From contig NZ_LT607733.1 of the NCBI RefSeq assembly GCF_900091445.1, forward strand, positions 682,001-746,000: 64,000 nt of DNA. Reading direction: 5' to 3'. The first letter of the stretch is position 1, and each line of letters opens with the position of its first letter. Both the position numbers and the translations under genes were made by a program. Positions 39,411-48,278 of the stretch are shown here, in pieces. Source of the DNA: Micromonospora echinofusca. GTDB taxonomy: Bacteria > Actinomycetota > Actinomycetes > Mycobacteriales > Micromonosporaceae. The notes below the pieces were generated by a model. It saw nothing but the letters and a program-made list of their open reading frames with translations. It ran no database searches and was not told the DNA's origin.

Positions 39411-41417
39411 ATGGACGAGAAGGCACTCCCTGGCCGGCTGCCCGAACGCGACCGCCCCTGGGTGATGCGCACCTACGCCGGGCACAGCTCGGCCGCCGCG
39501 ACCAACGCGCTCTTCCGCCGCAACCTGGCGAAGGGGCAGACCGGGCTGTCGGTCGCCTTCGACCTGCCGACGCAGACCGGCTACGACCCCGACCACGAGC
39601 TCGCGGCCGGAGAGGTGGGCCGGGTGGGCGTCCCGGTGGCGCACCTCGGCGACATGCGGGCCCTCTTCGACGGCATCCCGCTGGCCGACATGAACACGTC
39701 CATGACCATCAACGCGCCGGCGATGTGGCTGCTCGCCCTCTACGGCACGGTCGGCGTCGAGCAGGGCGCGGAGCTGTCCCGCTGCGCCGGCACCACGCAG
39801 AACGACATCATCAAGGAGTACCTCTCCCGGGGCACCCACATCTTCCCGCCGGCCGCGTCGCTGCGGCTGACCGCCGACGTCGTGGCGTACACGCTGCGCG
39901 AGATGCCGCGCTGGAACCCGGTGAACATCTGCTCGTACCACCTCCAGGAGGCCGGCGCGACGCCGGTGCAGGAGGTCGGCTTCGCGCTCTCCACCGCCGT
40001 CGCCGTGCTCGACGCGGTCCGCGACTCCGGGCAGGTGCCCGCCGAGCGCATGGGCGACGTCGTGCAGCGGATCTCCTTCTTCGTCAACGCCGGGGTGCGC
40101 TTCGTCGAGGAGATCGCCAAGATGCGCGCCTTCGGCGCGCTCTGGGACGAGATCACCCGCGAGCGCTACGGGGTGCAGAACCCGAAGCAGCGGCGGTTCC
40201 GCTACGGCGTGCAGGTCAACTCGCTGGGCCTGACCGAGGCACAGCCGGAGAACAACATCCAGCGCATCGTGCTGGAGATGCTCGGCGTCACCCTGTCCCG
40301 CGACGCCCGCGCCCGCGCCGTGCAACTGCCCGCCTGGAACGAGGCGCTCGGCCTGCCCCGGCCATGGGACCAGCAGTGGTCACTGCGGATGCAGCAGGTG
40401 CTCGCGTACGAGTCGGACCTGCTGGAGTACCCGGACCTGTTCGAGGGCTCGCACGTGATGACCGCGCTGGTCGACGGGATCGTCGCCGGCGCCCGGGTCG
40501 AGCTGGAGAAGGTGCTGGAGATGGGCGGCGTGGTGGCCGCCGTCGAGACCGGCTACCTCAAGAGCGCGCTGGTCGCCTCGCTGGCCGAGCGACGCCGCCG
40601 GATGGAGTCCGGCGCCGACGTGGTGGTCGGGGTCAACAGGTTCACCGAGACCGAGCCGTCGCCGCTGACCGCCGCCGGCGCCGAGTCCGTCGAGCAGGTC
40701 GACCCGGCCGTCGAGGCGGCGGCCACTGCCTCCGTACGCCGGTGGCGGGCCGGTCGGGACGACGCGGCCGTCGACGCGGCGCTGGCCCGGCTGCGCGCGG
40801 ACGCCGCGACCACGACGAACCTGATGCCGGCGACGTTGGAGTGCGTGCGGGCCGGGGTTACCACCGGCGAGTGGGCCGGCGCGCTGCGCCAGGTCTTCGG
40901 CGAGTACCGGGCGCCCACCGGCCTGACCGGCGCCGCCGGCTCCGGCGGGGACCCCGGCCTGGCCGCCGTCCGCGCGCGGGTCGCCGCCACCGCCCGCGAG
41001 CTGGGCAGCGGCCGGCTGCGGCTGCTCGTCGGCAAGCCCGGCCTCGACGGGCACTCCAACGGCGCGGAGCAGATCGCGGTACGCGCCCGCGACGCCGGCT
41101 TCGAGGTGGTCTACCAGGGCATCCGGCTGACCGCCGGGCAGATCGTCGCCGCCGCCGTGGAGGAGGACGTGGACCTGGTCGGCCTCTCGGTGCTCTCCGG
41201 CTCGCACCTGGCGGCGGTGCCGGCGGTGCTGGACGGTCTGCGTGCCGCCGGCCGCCCGGACCTGCCGGTGGTGGTCGGCGGGATCATCCCCGCCGGCGAC
41301 GCGCAGCAGCTCCGGGCCGCCGGGGTGGCCCGGGTCTTCACGCCCAAGGACTTCGCCCTGACCGGGATCATCGACGAGCTGGTCACCGTGGTCCGGGAGA
41401 CCAACGGCCTGCGCTGA
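39411..41417 (+). CDS. meaA: Coenzyme B12-dependent acyl-CoA mutase, MeaA / ethylmalonyl-CoA mutase type
   Basis: Adenosylcobalamin radical mutase, 668 residues, the length of single-chain MeaA proteins. The substrate-binding barrel starts with RTYAGHSSAAATNALFR and contains GLSVAFDLPTQTGYD and NTSMTINAPAMWL. The C-terminal cobalamin domain (about 530-668) has LDGHSNGAEQ (DxHxxG; His548 should be the lower cobalt ligand) and LSVLSGSHL. In other bacteria MeaA rearranges ethylmalonyl-CoA to methylsuccinyl-CoA. The presence of Ccr, epimerase and MeaB in this window supports that substrate over methylmalonyl- or isobutyryl-CoA, but sequence alone does not prove it. ATG 39411 has its -10 box 6 bases upstream, overlapped by a putative operator. 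Confidence 0.88.
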   Translation: MDEKALPGRLPERDRPWVMRTYAGHSSAAATNALFRRNLAKGQTGLSVAFDLPTQTGYDPDHELAAGEVGRVGVPVAHLGDMRALFDGIPLADMNTSMTINAPAMWLLALYGTVGVEQGAELSRCAGTTQNDIIKEYLSRGTHIFPPAASLRLTADVVAYTLREMPRWNPVNICSYHLQEAGATPVQEVGFALSTAVAVLDAVRDSGQVPAERMGDVVQRISFFVNAGVRFVEEIAKMRAFGALWDEITRERYGVQNPKQRRFRYGVQVNSLGLTEAQPENNIQRIVLEMLGVTLSRDARARAVQLPAWNEALGLPRPWDQQWSLRMQQVLAYESDLLEYPDLFEGSHVMTALVDGIVAGARVELEKVLEMGGVVAAVETGYLKSALVASLAERRRRMESGADVVVGVNRFTETEPSPLTAAGAESVEQVDPAVEAAATASVRRWRAGRDDAAVDAALARLRADAATTTNLMPATLECVRAGVTTGEWAGALRQVFGEYRAPTGLTGAAGSGGDPGLAAVRARVAATARELGSGRLRLLVGKPGLDGHSNGAEQIAVRARDAGFEVVYQGIRLTAGQIVAAAVEEDVDLVGLSVLSGSHLAAVPAVLDGLRAAGRPDLPVVVGGIIPAGDAQQLRAAGVARVFTPKDFALTGIIDELVTVVRETNGLR

Positions 41418-41552
41418 CGCGGGAGCCGTGGTGGCGCTGGTCGACGTGCCGGGCGTGCCCGAGGCCGGCGCGGCACGCGGCGCCAGCGGCCCTCGCCGCC
41501 GGTGGTGCGGTCCCGCCCGTGGGCGCGCCGGTCCGGCGCGCCCCGGGCGAGG

Positions 41553-41855
41553 TCAGCGGCTGGCGTACGTCATGCAGTCGGCCATGTCGTTGTCGGGGCC
41601 GACCTTGATCGACGGCGCGTGGCATTCCAACTGCTCGTTGTGTCGGCAGTCCGCGCGCTGGCAGGCACCGACCTGCGCGGTCATGCCGCCGTCCACCCCG
41701 CCACGGACCGCCGGCATCTCGATGAAGGTGTGGCAGTGCGCGTGGTCCGGACTGCCGATGGTGATGGCGAAGGCGTGGCAGTCGTTGGTGTGGTTGTACG
41801 AGCACGCCGCCACGACACACTCCTGGACGCGGGGCATCTCCACTGCTGCGGTCAC
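41553..41855 (-). CDS. DUF1540 cysteine-rich protein
   Basis: A 100-residue protein made of two similar halves, each a DUF1540 unit. The first is VQECVVAACSYNHTNDCHAFAITIG..CHTF and the second VGACQRADCRHNEQLECHAPSIKVG..CMTY. Each has four Cys and one or more His in fixed spacing, so metal (probably zinc) binding is expected. Function unknown. GTG at 41855 follows GGAGG by 5 bases. Upstream on the minus strand an A/T-rich TAAAAT at 41882-41887 may be the -10 box. Convergent with meaA. Confidence 0.85.
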   Translation of the reverse strand: MTAAVEMPRVQECVVAACSYNHTNDCHAFAITIGSPDHAHCHTFIEMPAVRGGVDGGMTAQVGACQRADCRHNEQLECHAPSIKVGPDNDMADCMTYASR

Positions 41856-41915
41856 GGTGACCTCCTTAGTGTCTTGCCCCGATTTTAGGCTTTTGTGGGT
41901 TTTGCCGAGTCAGGT

Positions 41916-42875
41916 TCAGCCCACCCCGAGCACCTCCGACAGGGGGGCCGGCTCCAGGCCGCGCTCCGCGAGCCCGGCCAGGATGTGCGGCAACGCCTCG
42001 TCCGTCATCGGCGCGTTCGCCTCCGTCACGTGCAGCACGATCACCGAGCCGGGACGCACCCCGTCCAGCGACGCGCGCACCACCGGCCGCCAGGACTTCG
42101 CGAACGGGTCACCACTGACCACGTCGCCGTCCACCACCGTCACCCCCAGCGGCGCCAGCGCGGTCAGCGCCTTCCGGTCGTGGCACAGTCCCGGGAAGCG
42201 GAAGTACCGGGTCTGCCGCCCCCCGTACGCGGCCACCACGTCGAACGTCCGCGCCACGTCGGCGGTCATCTCGCGCTCCGCGATGCGGGGCAGGCCGTAG
42301 CAGTCCGGCGTGAAGGCCAGATGGCCGTACGTGTGGTTGGCCAGCTCGAAACGCGGGTTCGCGGCGAGTCGGCGGGTCACGTCCGGGTACTGCTCGACCC
42401 ACTTGCCGGTGAGGAAGAACGTCGCCGGCACCCGCTCCCGCTCCAGCAGGTCGATGATCTTCAGGTTCGCGTACGACCGCACCGCGCCACTGCGCAACTG
42501 GTACCGCATCGCGTCCGTCATGTCGGCGTCGAAGGTGAGCGCCACCTTGTTCCCCGTACGCGGCCCGTGGTCGACGACGGGCGGCCTGGTGCCGACCGGG
42601 GTGGCGCCGGGGACCGTCCCGCTGGGCGCGGCCGTCGGCTCCTGACCGCTTGACGCCGTGGGCGTCGGCGGTGGGGCGGTCGGGGGCGTGGTCTGTCCCG
42701 GGGCGGTCGGGGTCTGCGGGGCTCGACCCGTCTCCGTCTGGCCCGTCGCCGTGGCCCGGACGATGCCGGCGGTGGCCGGCGCACGCACCGGCGCCGGGGC
42801 GGCGAGGAGGGCTGCGGCGGCGGCCACGGCGACCAGGGTCGCGACGAGTGGAACGCGGGGGATCTTCACGTGCAC
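41916..42875 (-). CDS. Secreted polysaccharide deacetylase (NodB domain, CE4)
   Basis: Exported or lipid-side enzyme of 319 residues. Residues 1-30 are a hydrophobic signal/anchor (VPLVATLVAVAAAAALLAA), followed by a Pro/Thr-rich linker to about residue 100. The NodB domain has the catalytic/metal Asp pair as TFDADMTDAM, the HxxxH metal motif HTYGH in ELANHTYGHLAF, and YFRFPG. CE4 enzymes remove acetyl groups from peptidoglycan or chitin-like polymers. GTG at 42875 has CATCAT (near TANNNT) 6 bases upstream and no ribosome-binding site. The W-x-D motif is replaced by a VDGDVVSGDPF segment. Confidence 0.85.
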   Translation of the reverse strand: MHVKIPRVPLVATLVAVAAAAALLAAPAPVRAPATAGIVRATATGQTETGRAPQTPTAPGQTTPPTAPPPTPTASSGQEPTAAPSGTVPGATPVGTRPPVVDHGPRTGNKVALTFDADMTDAMRYQLRSGAVRSYANLKIIDLLERERVPATFFLTGKWVEQYPDVTRRLAANPRFELANHTYGHLAFTPDCYGLPRIAEREMTADVARTFDVVAAYGGRQTRYFRFPGLCHDRKALTALAPLGVTVVDGDVVSGDPFAKSWRPVVRASLDGVRPGSVIVLHVTEANAPMTDEALPHILAGLAERGLEPAPLSEVLGVG

Positions 42876-42975
42876 CGGGAGATGATGTCAGCGCGCCGGG
42901 GTTCCCGCGTGCCCTGGCACCGTGGCGTGGCGTTCGGATCGCCGCGTCGTACCGGCTCGGGTGGGCTGCGCGGGG

Positions 42976-43025
42976 AGATCTTGGCAGGAACGTGCCCCTC
43001 CAGGGGCCGGTATCCACCAAGATCT
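42976..43025. repeat. Dispersed palindromic element, copy 1
   Basis: Fifty bases with outer arms AGATCTTGG (42976-42984) and CCAAGATCT (43017-43025) and an inner CCCCT/AGGGG core. A second copy with the same order of motifs is at 55427-55475. Non-coding, between the deacetylase and the lysozyme-like gene. Looks like a REP/MITE-type element. Confidence 0.75.
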
Positions 43026-43530
43026 GCTGCGGGTCGCCGCCGCAACCGACTACGTGCGGTGTCGTGCGGGGTGTCCGGATGGGCTCGGCCAGGCCTGCGG
43101 TGGTCGAGCCCCGGGCGGGCGGGATGTCCGGTTCCGGCGTGTGACCGGGGGCATCGTGGGGGCGGAATCGTGGCGGGGGTCAGGTCGTTACACCATGCGT
43201 ACGACCGAGCAAGGCCACGCGCCAGGCCTCGCCGCCCGACCGGGATGGCGGACCCGGGTCCCCGGGAATGGCGGCGGGCCGGTGGTCGTTACACATGGTC
43301 CGGTCGACGTGAGGGCAACCCCCGCCCCGCGAGACAGCCGGCCGCTTCCGACCCGCACAGGTCGGACATCCGGCCGACACGGCCGATCTGATCTTTCCTC
43401 CGGTGCGACGCCGGAGATCCCTCCAGTTCCGCTGGAGATCCCCTGAGTTCATGAGCGCCGGACGGTGCTTGCACCCGCGCGAAGCCGACCCCCTCGGTGT
43501 GGGTGCCAACCCCCGAATGGAGCATCTGTG
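43026..43530 (+). promoter_or_regulatory. Long structured upstream region of the lysozyme-like gene
   Basis: About 500 bases without a gene. GGTCGTTACAC occurs twice, at 43183 and 43282 approximately 100 bases apart; the first lies in an inverted repeat GGTCGT/ACGACC (43183-43206). Downstream are hairpins at 43347-43366 (TCCGACC/GGTCGGA), 43398-43416 (CTCCGG/CCGGAG), 43421-43437 (CTCCAG/CTGGAG) and a nested one at 43471-43506 (GCACCC/GGGTGC enclosing CCGA/TCGG). The last ends 12 bases before the GGAG at 43519. Secreted wall hydrolases of actinobacteria often have regulatory RNA leaders. This one lacks the landmarks of the c-di-AMP (ydaO) riboswitch that I know. Confidence 0.45.
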
Positions 43531-44124
43531 ATGAACACGATCATGCGTAAGAGCGTTCTTGGTATTGCTGGTCTGGCCGTTGCCGGTGGTCTGGCCGCCG
43601 GTCCGCTGAACCACGCCGAGGCCGGCGCCCCGGTGGCGGCGGCGCCGATCAGCGCGGTGGCGGTGCAGGCCGACAAGCCGGACATGGGCACGCTGGTGCC
43701 GCATGGTGTGCAGGGCGCCCAGTCGCGCATCGACCTGTCCGACGAGCAGGTCGCCAACGTCAAGGCCATCATCGCCGCGACGAAGAAGGCCGGCATGGAC
43801 GAGCGGGCCGCCGTGGTCTCCATCGCGACCGCGCTGCAGGAGTCGAAGCTGGAGAACCTGGGTCACCTGGGTGACCGCAACGACCACGATTCGCAGGGCC
43901 TGTTCCAGCAGCGTCCGTCCAGTGGTTGGGGCACGGTGGAGCAGATCACCGACCCGGAGTACTCGACGACGGCGTTCCTGAAGGGCCTCAAGCAGGTCGA
44001 CGGGTGGCAGGACATGCCGCTGACCGAGGCGGCGCAGACCGTGCAGGTGTCGGCGTACCCGGACCACTACGCCCAGTGGGAGCAGATGGCCGCCGACCTG
44101 GTCGCCCAGCACTGGAACAGCTGA
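43531..44124 (+). CDS. Secreted lysozyme-like / transglycosylase-fold protein
   Basis: Exported protein of 197 residues. Signal peptide about 1-35 (MRKSVLGIAGLAVAGGLAAGPL, Ala-rich site), a short linker, then a helical lysozyme-like domain: LSDEQVANVKAIIAATKKAGMDERAAVVSIATALQESKLENL, GDRNDHDSQGLFQQRPSSGWGT, and VSAYPDHYAQWE. The Glu in ALQES occupies the place of the catalytic acid in lytic transglycosylase folds, and this core is common in actinobacterial wall-remodelling proteins. Peptidoglycan cleavage is therefore likely but unproven. ATG 43531 is chosen (GTG 43528 is adjacent); GGAG lies 8 bases upstream. A good terminator follows. Confidence 0.8.
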   Translation: MNTIMRKSVLGIAGLAVAGGLAAGPLNHAEAGAPVAAAPISAVAVQADKPDMGTLVPHGVQGAQSRIDLSDEQVANVKAIIAATKKAGMDERAAVVSIATALQESKLENLGHLGDRNDHDSQGLFQQRPSSGWGTVEQITDPEYSTTAFLKGLKQVDGWQDMPLTEAAQTVQVSAYPDHYAQWEQMAADLVAQHWNS

Positions 44125-44154
44125 CCCGTACCCCGTGGTGAGAACCAGCGCCCG

Positions 44155-44189
44155 ACTGGCCGGACCCCGCACCTCGGGGCCCGGCCAGT
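44155..44189 (+). terminator. Terminator after the lysozyme-like gene
   Basis: Arms 44155-44169 and 44175-44189 (ACTGGCCGG and CCCCG parts) pair with a single A-C mismatch and a 5-nt loop, 30 bases after the stop codon. Confidence 0.8.
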
Positions 44190-44273
44190 TCGACGTCTGA
44201 CGGCCTGTGCGTGCCGTGCAGGCCCGGTGTAGTCCGCCGCGCCCCGGTTGCGGGTCTCGGCGAGGATGGGGCC

Positions 44274-44522
44274 ATGTCTGCGTGGAACAGGTGGCGGTGC
44301 CGTCTGGGCACGGTCCTCGGTACGGTCGGGCTCTCGGTGGCCATACCGGTCGCGGCCTGGGCATCGTCGGGCAGCGGCGAGATCGTGGTGCGGGCGGGAC
44401 AGAACGCACGCCCCGCCAAGGCCGGGTTCGGTGGCTTCGACTGCTGCCTGATTGTGTTCTTCGGCATCGGTCTGCTGGTGGTGCTGCTCATCAAGCTCGC
44501 CCGCAACCGCCCCCCAGACTGA
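44274..44522 (+). CDS. Small membrane protein, unknown
   Basis: An 82-residue protein with two hydrophobic stretches: about 12-30 (GTVLGTVGLSVAIPVAAWA, possibly a cleaved signal) and about 58-77 (CCLIVFFGIGLLVVLLIKLA), followed by a short basic tail. The middle is polar and Gly-rich. I recognise no family. The ATG at 44274 is the most likely start, having GAGGATGGGG upstream. Codon bias fits its neighbours, so it is probably real. Convergent with the DUF4126 gene. Confidence 0.55.
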   Translation: MSAWNRWRCRLGTVLGTVGLSVAIPVAAWASSGSGEIVVRAGQNARPAKAGFGGFDCCLIVFFGIGLLVVLLIKLARNRPPD

Positions 44523-44556
44523 CACCGCCACCGCCCACCCGCCCTACCGGGAGTCG

Positions 44557-45174
44557 TCAGACGCGGAAGCCGGCGGCCCGCGCCGCCTGACGTTCCCGGC
44601 GGCGTTCGGAGCGGCGGCGCAGGAACCAGAAGAGGAAGAGGACCAGCCCGAGCAGGAACGCCAGCACCAGCACCGGCAGGATGATCGCCACCACCGACAT
44701 GACGACGCTGGTGGCGTCCTCGGCGGTGCTGGCCACCGGCGCTCCGACGCCGGCCGTGGTCGCGTTGATGACCGGTCGCGCGGCGGACTTCAGCAGGTGC
44801 ACGCCGAGGGCGATCAGCACACCGGTCACCACGGGGACCCACTCGCTGGACGAGAAGAAGCTGCCCGGGTCGCTCACCGTCACCGTCTCCGACGACGAGC
44901 CCGCGCCGAACGCCAGGCCGCCCGCCGTCGGCCGGACCACGGTCTGCACGACGTCGTTGACGTGGTCGACCACCGGGACCTTGTCGGCGACGACCTCGAC
45001 GACCAGCAGCACCGCCAGGATCGCGATCACCCAGCCGTTGCCCAGCCACTGCCACCCGCCGGGCAGGTCGATCAGGCTGGTGTAGCGGGCCAGCAGGCCC
45101 ATGGTGAGCAGGGGGATGTACGCGTTCAGCCCCGCCGAGGCGGCGAGACCCGTACCGGTGAGAACTTCGAGCAC
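44557..45174 (-). CDS. DUF4126 membrane protein
   Basis: A 205-residue membrane protein of the DUF4126 family, function unknown. Family landmarks are [19 protein letters not shown] at the start, [26 protein letters not shown], and a C-terminal pair of helices with [23 protein letters not shown] followed by a basic tail. About five membrane segments. GTG at 45174 begins the conserved N-terminus; CATGCT lies 6 bases upstream. Divergent from nucS with 71 bases between starts. Confidence 0.82.
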   Translation of the reverse strand: MLEVLTGTGLAASAGLNAYIPLLTMGLLARYTSLIDLPGGWQWLGNGWVIAILAVLLVVEVVADKVPVVDHVNDVVQTVVRPTAGGLAFGAGSSSETVTVSDPGSFFSSSEWVPVVTGVLIALGVHLLKSAARPVINATTAGVGAPVASTAEDATSVVMSVVAIILPVLVLAFLLGLVLFLFWFLRRRSERRRERQAARAAGFRV

Positions 45175-45233
45175 CGTCTCAGCATGGCACCGGCACGCCA
45201 GTGCCGCTCGCTGGCGAGGGCCGGGGTCTCGGC

Positions 45234-45239
45234 TACCCT
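45234..45239 (+). promoter_or_regulatory. -10 box of a leaderless promoter (nucS)
   Basis: TACCCT, 6 bases before GTG 45246; no ribosome-binding site. Confidence 0.55.
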
Positions 45240-45245
45240 CGTCGG

Positions 45246-45905
45246 GTGCGGTTGGTCATTGCGAAGTGCTCGGTGGACTACGTCGGACGGCTCTCGGCCC
45301 ACCTGCCGCCGGCCACCCGGTTGCTCATGGTGAAGGCGGACGGGTCGGTGTCGATCCACGCCGACGACCGGGCGTACAAGCCGTTGAACTGGATGAGCCC
45401 GCCCTGCCGGCTGGAGGAGGCCCCCGGCGTCTGGCGGGTCGTCAACAAGGCGGGCGAGGAACTGCGGATCACCCTGGAGGAGATCTTCCAGGACACCTCG
45501 TACGAGCTGGGCGTCGATCCGGGCCTGCGCAAGGACGGTGTGGAGGCGCACCTCCAGGAGTTGCTGGCGGCCAACCCGGAGACCCTCGGCGAGGGGTTCA
45601 CGCTGATCCGCCGGGAGTACATGACGGCCATCGGCCCGGTCGACCTGCTCTGCCGGGACGCCGCGTCCGGCACCGTCGCCGTCGAGGTGAAGCGCCGGGG
45701 CGAGATCGACGGCGTGGAGCAGCTCACCCGCTACCTGGAACTGCTCAACCGCGACCCGCTGCTCGCGCCGGTCACCGGGGTCTTCGCCGCGCAGGAAATC
45801 AAGCCGCAGGCCCGGGTGCTCGCGCTGGACCGGGGCATCCGCTGCGTGGTCGTGAACTACGACAGGCTGCGCGGCATCGAACGCGACGAGCTGACCCTCT
45901 TCTGA
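45246..45905 (+). CDS. nucS: Mismatch-specific endonuclease NucS/EndoMS
   Basis: Endonuclease that cuts mismatched DNA and carries the non-canonical mismatch-repair pathway of actinobacteria, which lack MutS/MutL. The 219-residue protein starts [16 protein letters not shown]. The N-terminal dimerisation domain ends near 110. The RecB-like nuclease core has [23 protein letters not shown] with the catalytic Asp and ExK, then QLTRYLELL. It ends in DELTLF, a hydrophobic tail of the kind that binds the beta clamp. GTG at 45246 has a -10 box 6 bases upstream; upstream in-frame codons are non-conserved. Complete and apparently functional. Confidence 0.94.
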   Translation: MRLVIAKCSVDYVGRLSAHLPPATRLLMVKADGSVSIHADDRAYKPLNWMSPPCRLEEAPGVWRVVNKAGEELRITLEEIFQDTSYELGVDPGLRKDGVEAHLQELLAANPETLGEGFTLIRREYMTAIGPVDLLCRDAASGTVAVEVKRRGEIDGVEQLTRYLELLNRDPLLAPVTGVFAAQEIKPQARVLALDRGIRCVVVNYDRLRGIERDELTLF

Positions 45906-46029
45906 CATACGGCCGCCGAACTGCTGCTCCGGCACGCCGGGGGCAGCGCGGCCCCGGGCCCGCACCACTGCCCGGCCAGCGGTCGTCGATCGGCCACGGC
46001 ACCCGCGGCGACTGCGGGGGCCCGCCGTG

Positions 46030-46707
46030 TCAGGGCGACGGGACCGGCGGGCCGTCCGCGCGGACGGCGATCAGGGACTTGGGCAGGCCGGCCACCCGCT
46101 CGGCGAGGATCCGCGAGTCGGGGAAGTAGTGCCGCATCTGCGAGCGGTCGAGCAGTTCCGTCCAGAGCACCTGGTGGATGGCGGCCTCGTGGGTACGGGT
46201 CGGCTTGTGCCCGAGCGGCCAGCGGCGGGCGAACGCCGTCCGCAGCCGTACGGGGAGGAACTGCATCCCCGGCGCGATCCAGTGCGGCTCGATGGGGAAG
46301 TAGCGGTAGGGCGTCTGCACCCAGTGCCGGTCGCCGAGCCCGCGCACGGCGTCGGCGAAGCGCAGCCGCCGCTCGTGGCCGCCGACGTGCTCCAGCACGG
46401 AGTTGGAGAAGACCAGGTCGTAGCGGCGCGAGGTGATCCGGGCCGGCAGGTCGCAGGCGTCGGCCCGGTCGACCTCCGCCCAGTCCGGGACGTTCGCGGG
46501 CGGCCGTTCCAGGTTGACCACGTGTACGCGCGCCGGCCGCACGTCGGCGCGGGTCCAGGTGCCGAGCCGGCCCCCGAGGTCGATGACGTGCATCTTCTCC
46601 AGGTCGGGGAAGGTGCGGGCCAGCCAGTCGGCGCGTCGACGTCGCTGCCGGGCACTCCACGACCGGTCACTGTCGACGAGGTGGAAGCGCAATCGATGGG
46701 GGCGCAT
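46030..46707 (-). CDS. SAM-dependent methyltransferase, class I
   Basis: A 225-residue methyltransferase-like protein. The SAM site is VIDLGGRLGTW near 41-51, followed by an acidic residue region VHVVNLERP and the post-motif FSNSVLEHVGG typical of Methyltransf_11. The C-terminal part has FPIEPHWIAPGMQFLP, seen in sugar or lipid methyltransferases, but the substrate is unknown. ATG at 46707 has TACATT 7 bases upstream on the minus strand, so the mRNA is probably leaderless. It is convergent with nucS; the 124-base gap between stops shows only short G/C-rich inverted repeats. Confidence 0.8.
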   Translation of the reverse strand: MRPHRLRFHLVDSDRSWSARQRRRRADWLARTFPDLEKMHVIDLGGRLGTWTRADVRPARVHVVNLERPPANVPDWAEVDRADACDLPARITSRRYDLVFSNSVLEHVGGHERRLRFADAVRGLGDRHWVQTPYRYFPIEPHWIAPGMQFLPVRLRTAFARRWPLGHKPTRTHEAAIHQVLWTELLDRSQMRHYFPDSRILAERVAGLPKSLIAVRADGPPVPSP

Positions 46708-46714
46708 TTAACGC

Positions 46715-46720
46715 AATGTA
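46715..46720 (-). promoter_or_regulatory. -10 box of a leaderless promoter (methyltransferase)
   Basis: Minus-strand TACATT, 7 bases before the ATG at 46707. The surrounding 30 bases are unusually A/T-rich. Confidence 0.55.
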
Positions 46721-46775
46721 CCGCTCCCACCACGTTGGACACACGCGGGGATCTTCATGATCGGTTATCCGACAG

Positions 46776-48272
46776 TCACCTGCCGTACATGACCTTGATG
46801 GCCTTCACGAGCCGGGCGACGTCGGCCGGCGTCCGCTCGAAGGTCGTCGAGGGCAGCAGCGACCGGGCCCGCCGCCGGGTGACGGCCTTGGCGCGGCTGA
46901 ACTCGCGCAGCCCGTCCTCGCCGTGGATGCGCCCGAAGCCGGAGTCGCCGACGCCGCCGAACGGCAGCGTGGACATCCCGGCGAAGGTCAGCGCCGAGTT
47001 CACCGACGCCATGCCCGAGCGCAGCCGCCGGGCGATCGCCACCGCGCGGCGCCGGCCGAAGACCGAACCCCCCAGGCCGTACGACAGGGCGTTGGCGCGG
47101 TCGACGGCCTCGTCGGCGTCGCGGACCCGGTTGATCGTCAGGGTCGGGCCGAACGTCTCCTCACGTACGGCGGCGGAGTCCTCCGGAACGTCCACCAGCA
47201 CGGTCGGCCGCACGTACGGCGGCTGCACGGCGTCCGCGCCGCCGAGCACGGCCCGACCGCCCCGCGACAGCGCGTCGTCGATGTGCCGGCGGATCACGTC
47301 GAGCTGGCTGGGCATGGTGATCGGGCCGATGTCCGCGTCGTCCGGGCCGACCGTCAGCCGGGCGGCCCGCTCGACCACCTTGCCGACGAAGGCGTCGAAG
47401 ACCGGCTCGACCGCGTAGACCCGTTCGATGCCGATGCAGGTCTGCCCGGCGTTGGTCAGCGCGCCCCAGACGCACGCCTCGGCGGCGGCGTCCAGGTCGG
47501 CGTCGGCGTCGACGATCATCGCGTCCTTGCCGCCGGCCTCCAGCAGCACCGGCGTCAGCGACTCGGCGCAGGCCGCCATCACCTTGCGCGCCGTGGCCGA
47601 CGAGCCGGTGAAGGCCACCTTGTCGGCCCCGGAACGGCACAGCGCCGCCCCGACGTCGCCGAGCCCGTGCACCGCCGTGAACACCGGCTGCTCGGGCACG
47701 ACCTCGGCGAAGGTGTCGACGAGCCACTGGCCGACGACGGGGGTGTATTCGCTGGGCTTCAGCACCACCGCGTTCCCCGCCGCCAGCGCGTACGCGGCGG
47801 AGCCGATCGGGGTGAAGACGGGGTAGTTCCACGGGCCGATCACGCCGACGACCCCGTACGGCTGGTATTCGAGGTGGGCGGAGAACTCGGCCAGGACGAG
47901 CCGCGAGCGGACGCGGCGGGGGCCCAGCACCCGGCGGGCGTTGCGGGCCGCCCAGTCGACGTGCTCGACGGCGGTGACGACCTCGACGACGGCGTCGGCG
48001 ACCGGTTTGCCGCCCTCGGCGTGCACCAGCTCGGCGATCTCCTCGATCCGCCGGGCGAGCAGGCCGCGCCAGCGCAGCAGCCGCTCCCTGCGCCCGTCGA
48101 AGCCGAGCGCGGCCCACCACTCGCCGGCCGCGCGGGCCCGGTCCACAGCCCGCCGGACGTCCTCGGCGGTGGCGACCGGCAGGCGCCCGGCCTCCGCTCC
48201 GGTCGCGGGGCTCGTCGAGACCAGCCGACCGTCCTCGATGACCGGGGTGCCCGGGACATGCACAGCCGTCAT
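46776..48272 (-). CDS. Aldehyde dehydrogenase (succinate-semialdehyde dehydrogenase-like)
   Basis: NAD(P)-dependent aldehyde dehydrogenase, 498 residues. GVVGVIGPWNYPVFTPIG, KPSEYTP, the GSSATARKVM cofactor loop, the general base Glu in LLEAGGKDAMIV and the nucleophile Cys in NAGQTCIGIERVY are in order. A C-terminal extension of about 40 residues after the family end (SLLPSTTFERTPADVARLVKAIKVMYGR) matches the long actinobacterial type often named succinic semialdehyde dehydrogenase; the true substrate is not clear. ATG 48272 has TAGACT 6 bases upstream. Single gene, transcribed toward the methyltransferase. Confidence 0.88.
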   Translation of the reverse strand: MTAVHVPGTPVIEDGRLVSTSPATGAEAGRLPVATAEDVRRAVDRARAAGEWWAALGFDGRRERLLRWRGLLARRIEEIAELVHAEGGKPVADAVVEVVTAVEHVDWAARNARRVLGPRRVRSRLVLAEFSAHLEYQPYGVVGVIGPWNYPVFTPIGSAAYALAAGNAVVLKPSEYTPVVGQWLVDTFAEVVPEQPVFTAVHGLGDVGAALCRSGADKVAFTGSSATARKVMAACAESLTPVLLEAGGKDAMIVDADADLDAAAEACVWGALTNAGQTCIGIERVYAVEPVFDAFVGKVVERAARLTVGPDDADIGPITMPSQLDVIRRHIDDALSRGGRAVLGGADAVQPPYVRPTVLVDVPEDSAAVREETFGPTLTINRVRDADEAVDRANALSYGLGGSVFGRRRAVAIARRLRSGMASVNSALTFAGMSTLPFGGVGDSGFGRIHGEDGLREFSRAKAVTRRRARSLLPSTTFERTPADVARLVKAIKVMYGR

Positions 48273-48278
48273 GGCGGA

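Noticed and set aside
42976..43025. Insertion-sequence end
   Set aside because: There is no transposase gene or target-site duplication nearby. The second copy at 55427 is of the same short size, which fits a palindromic repeat better than an IS.
43026..43530. c-di-AMP (ydaO) riboswitch before the lysozyme-like gene
   Set aside because: The conserved core segments I know from actinobacterial ydaO elements (such as GGTGAATC and CCCGAACCCGACAGC) are not present, so I call only a structured leader.
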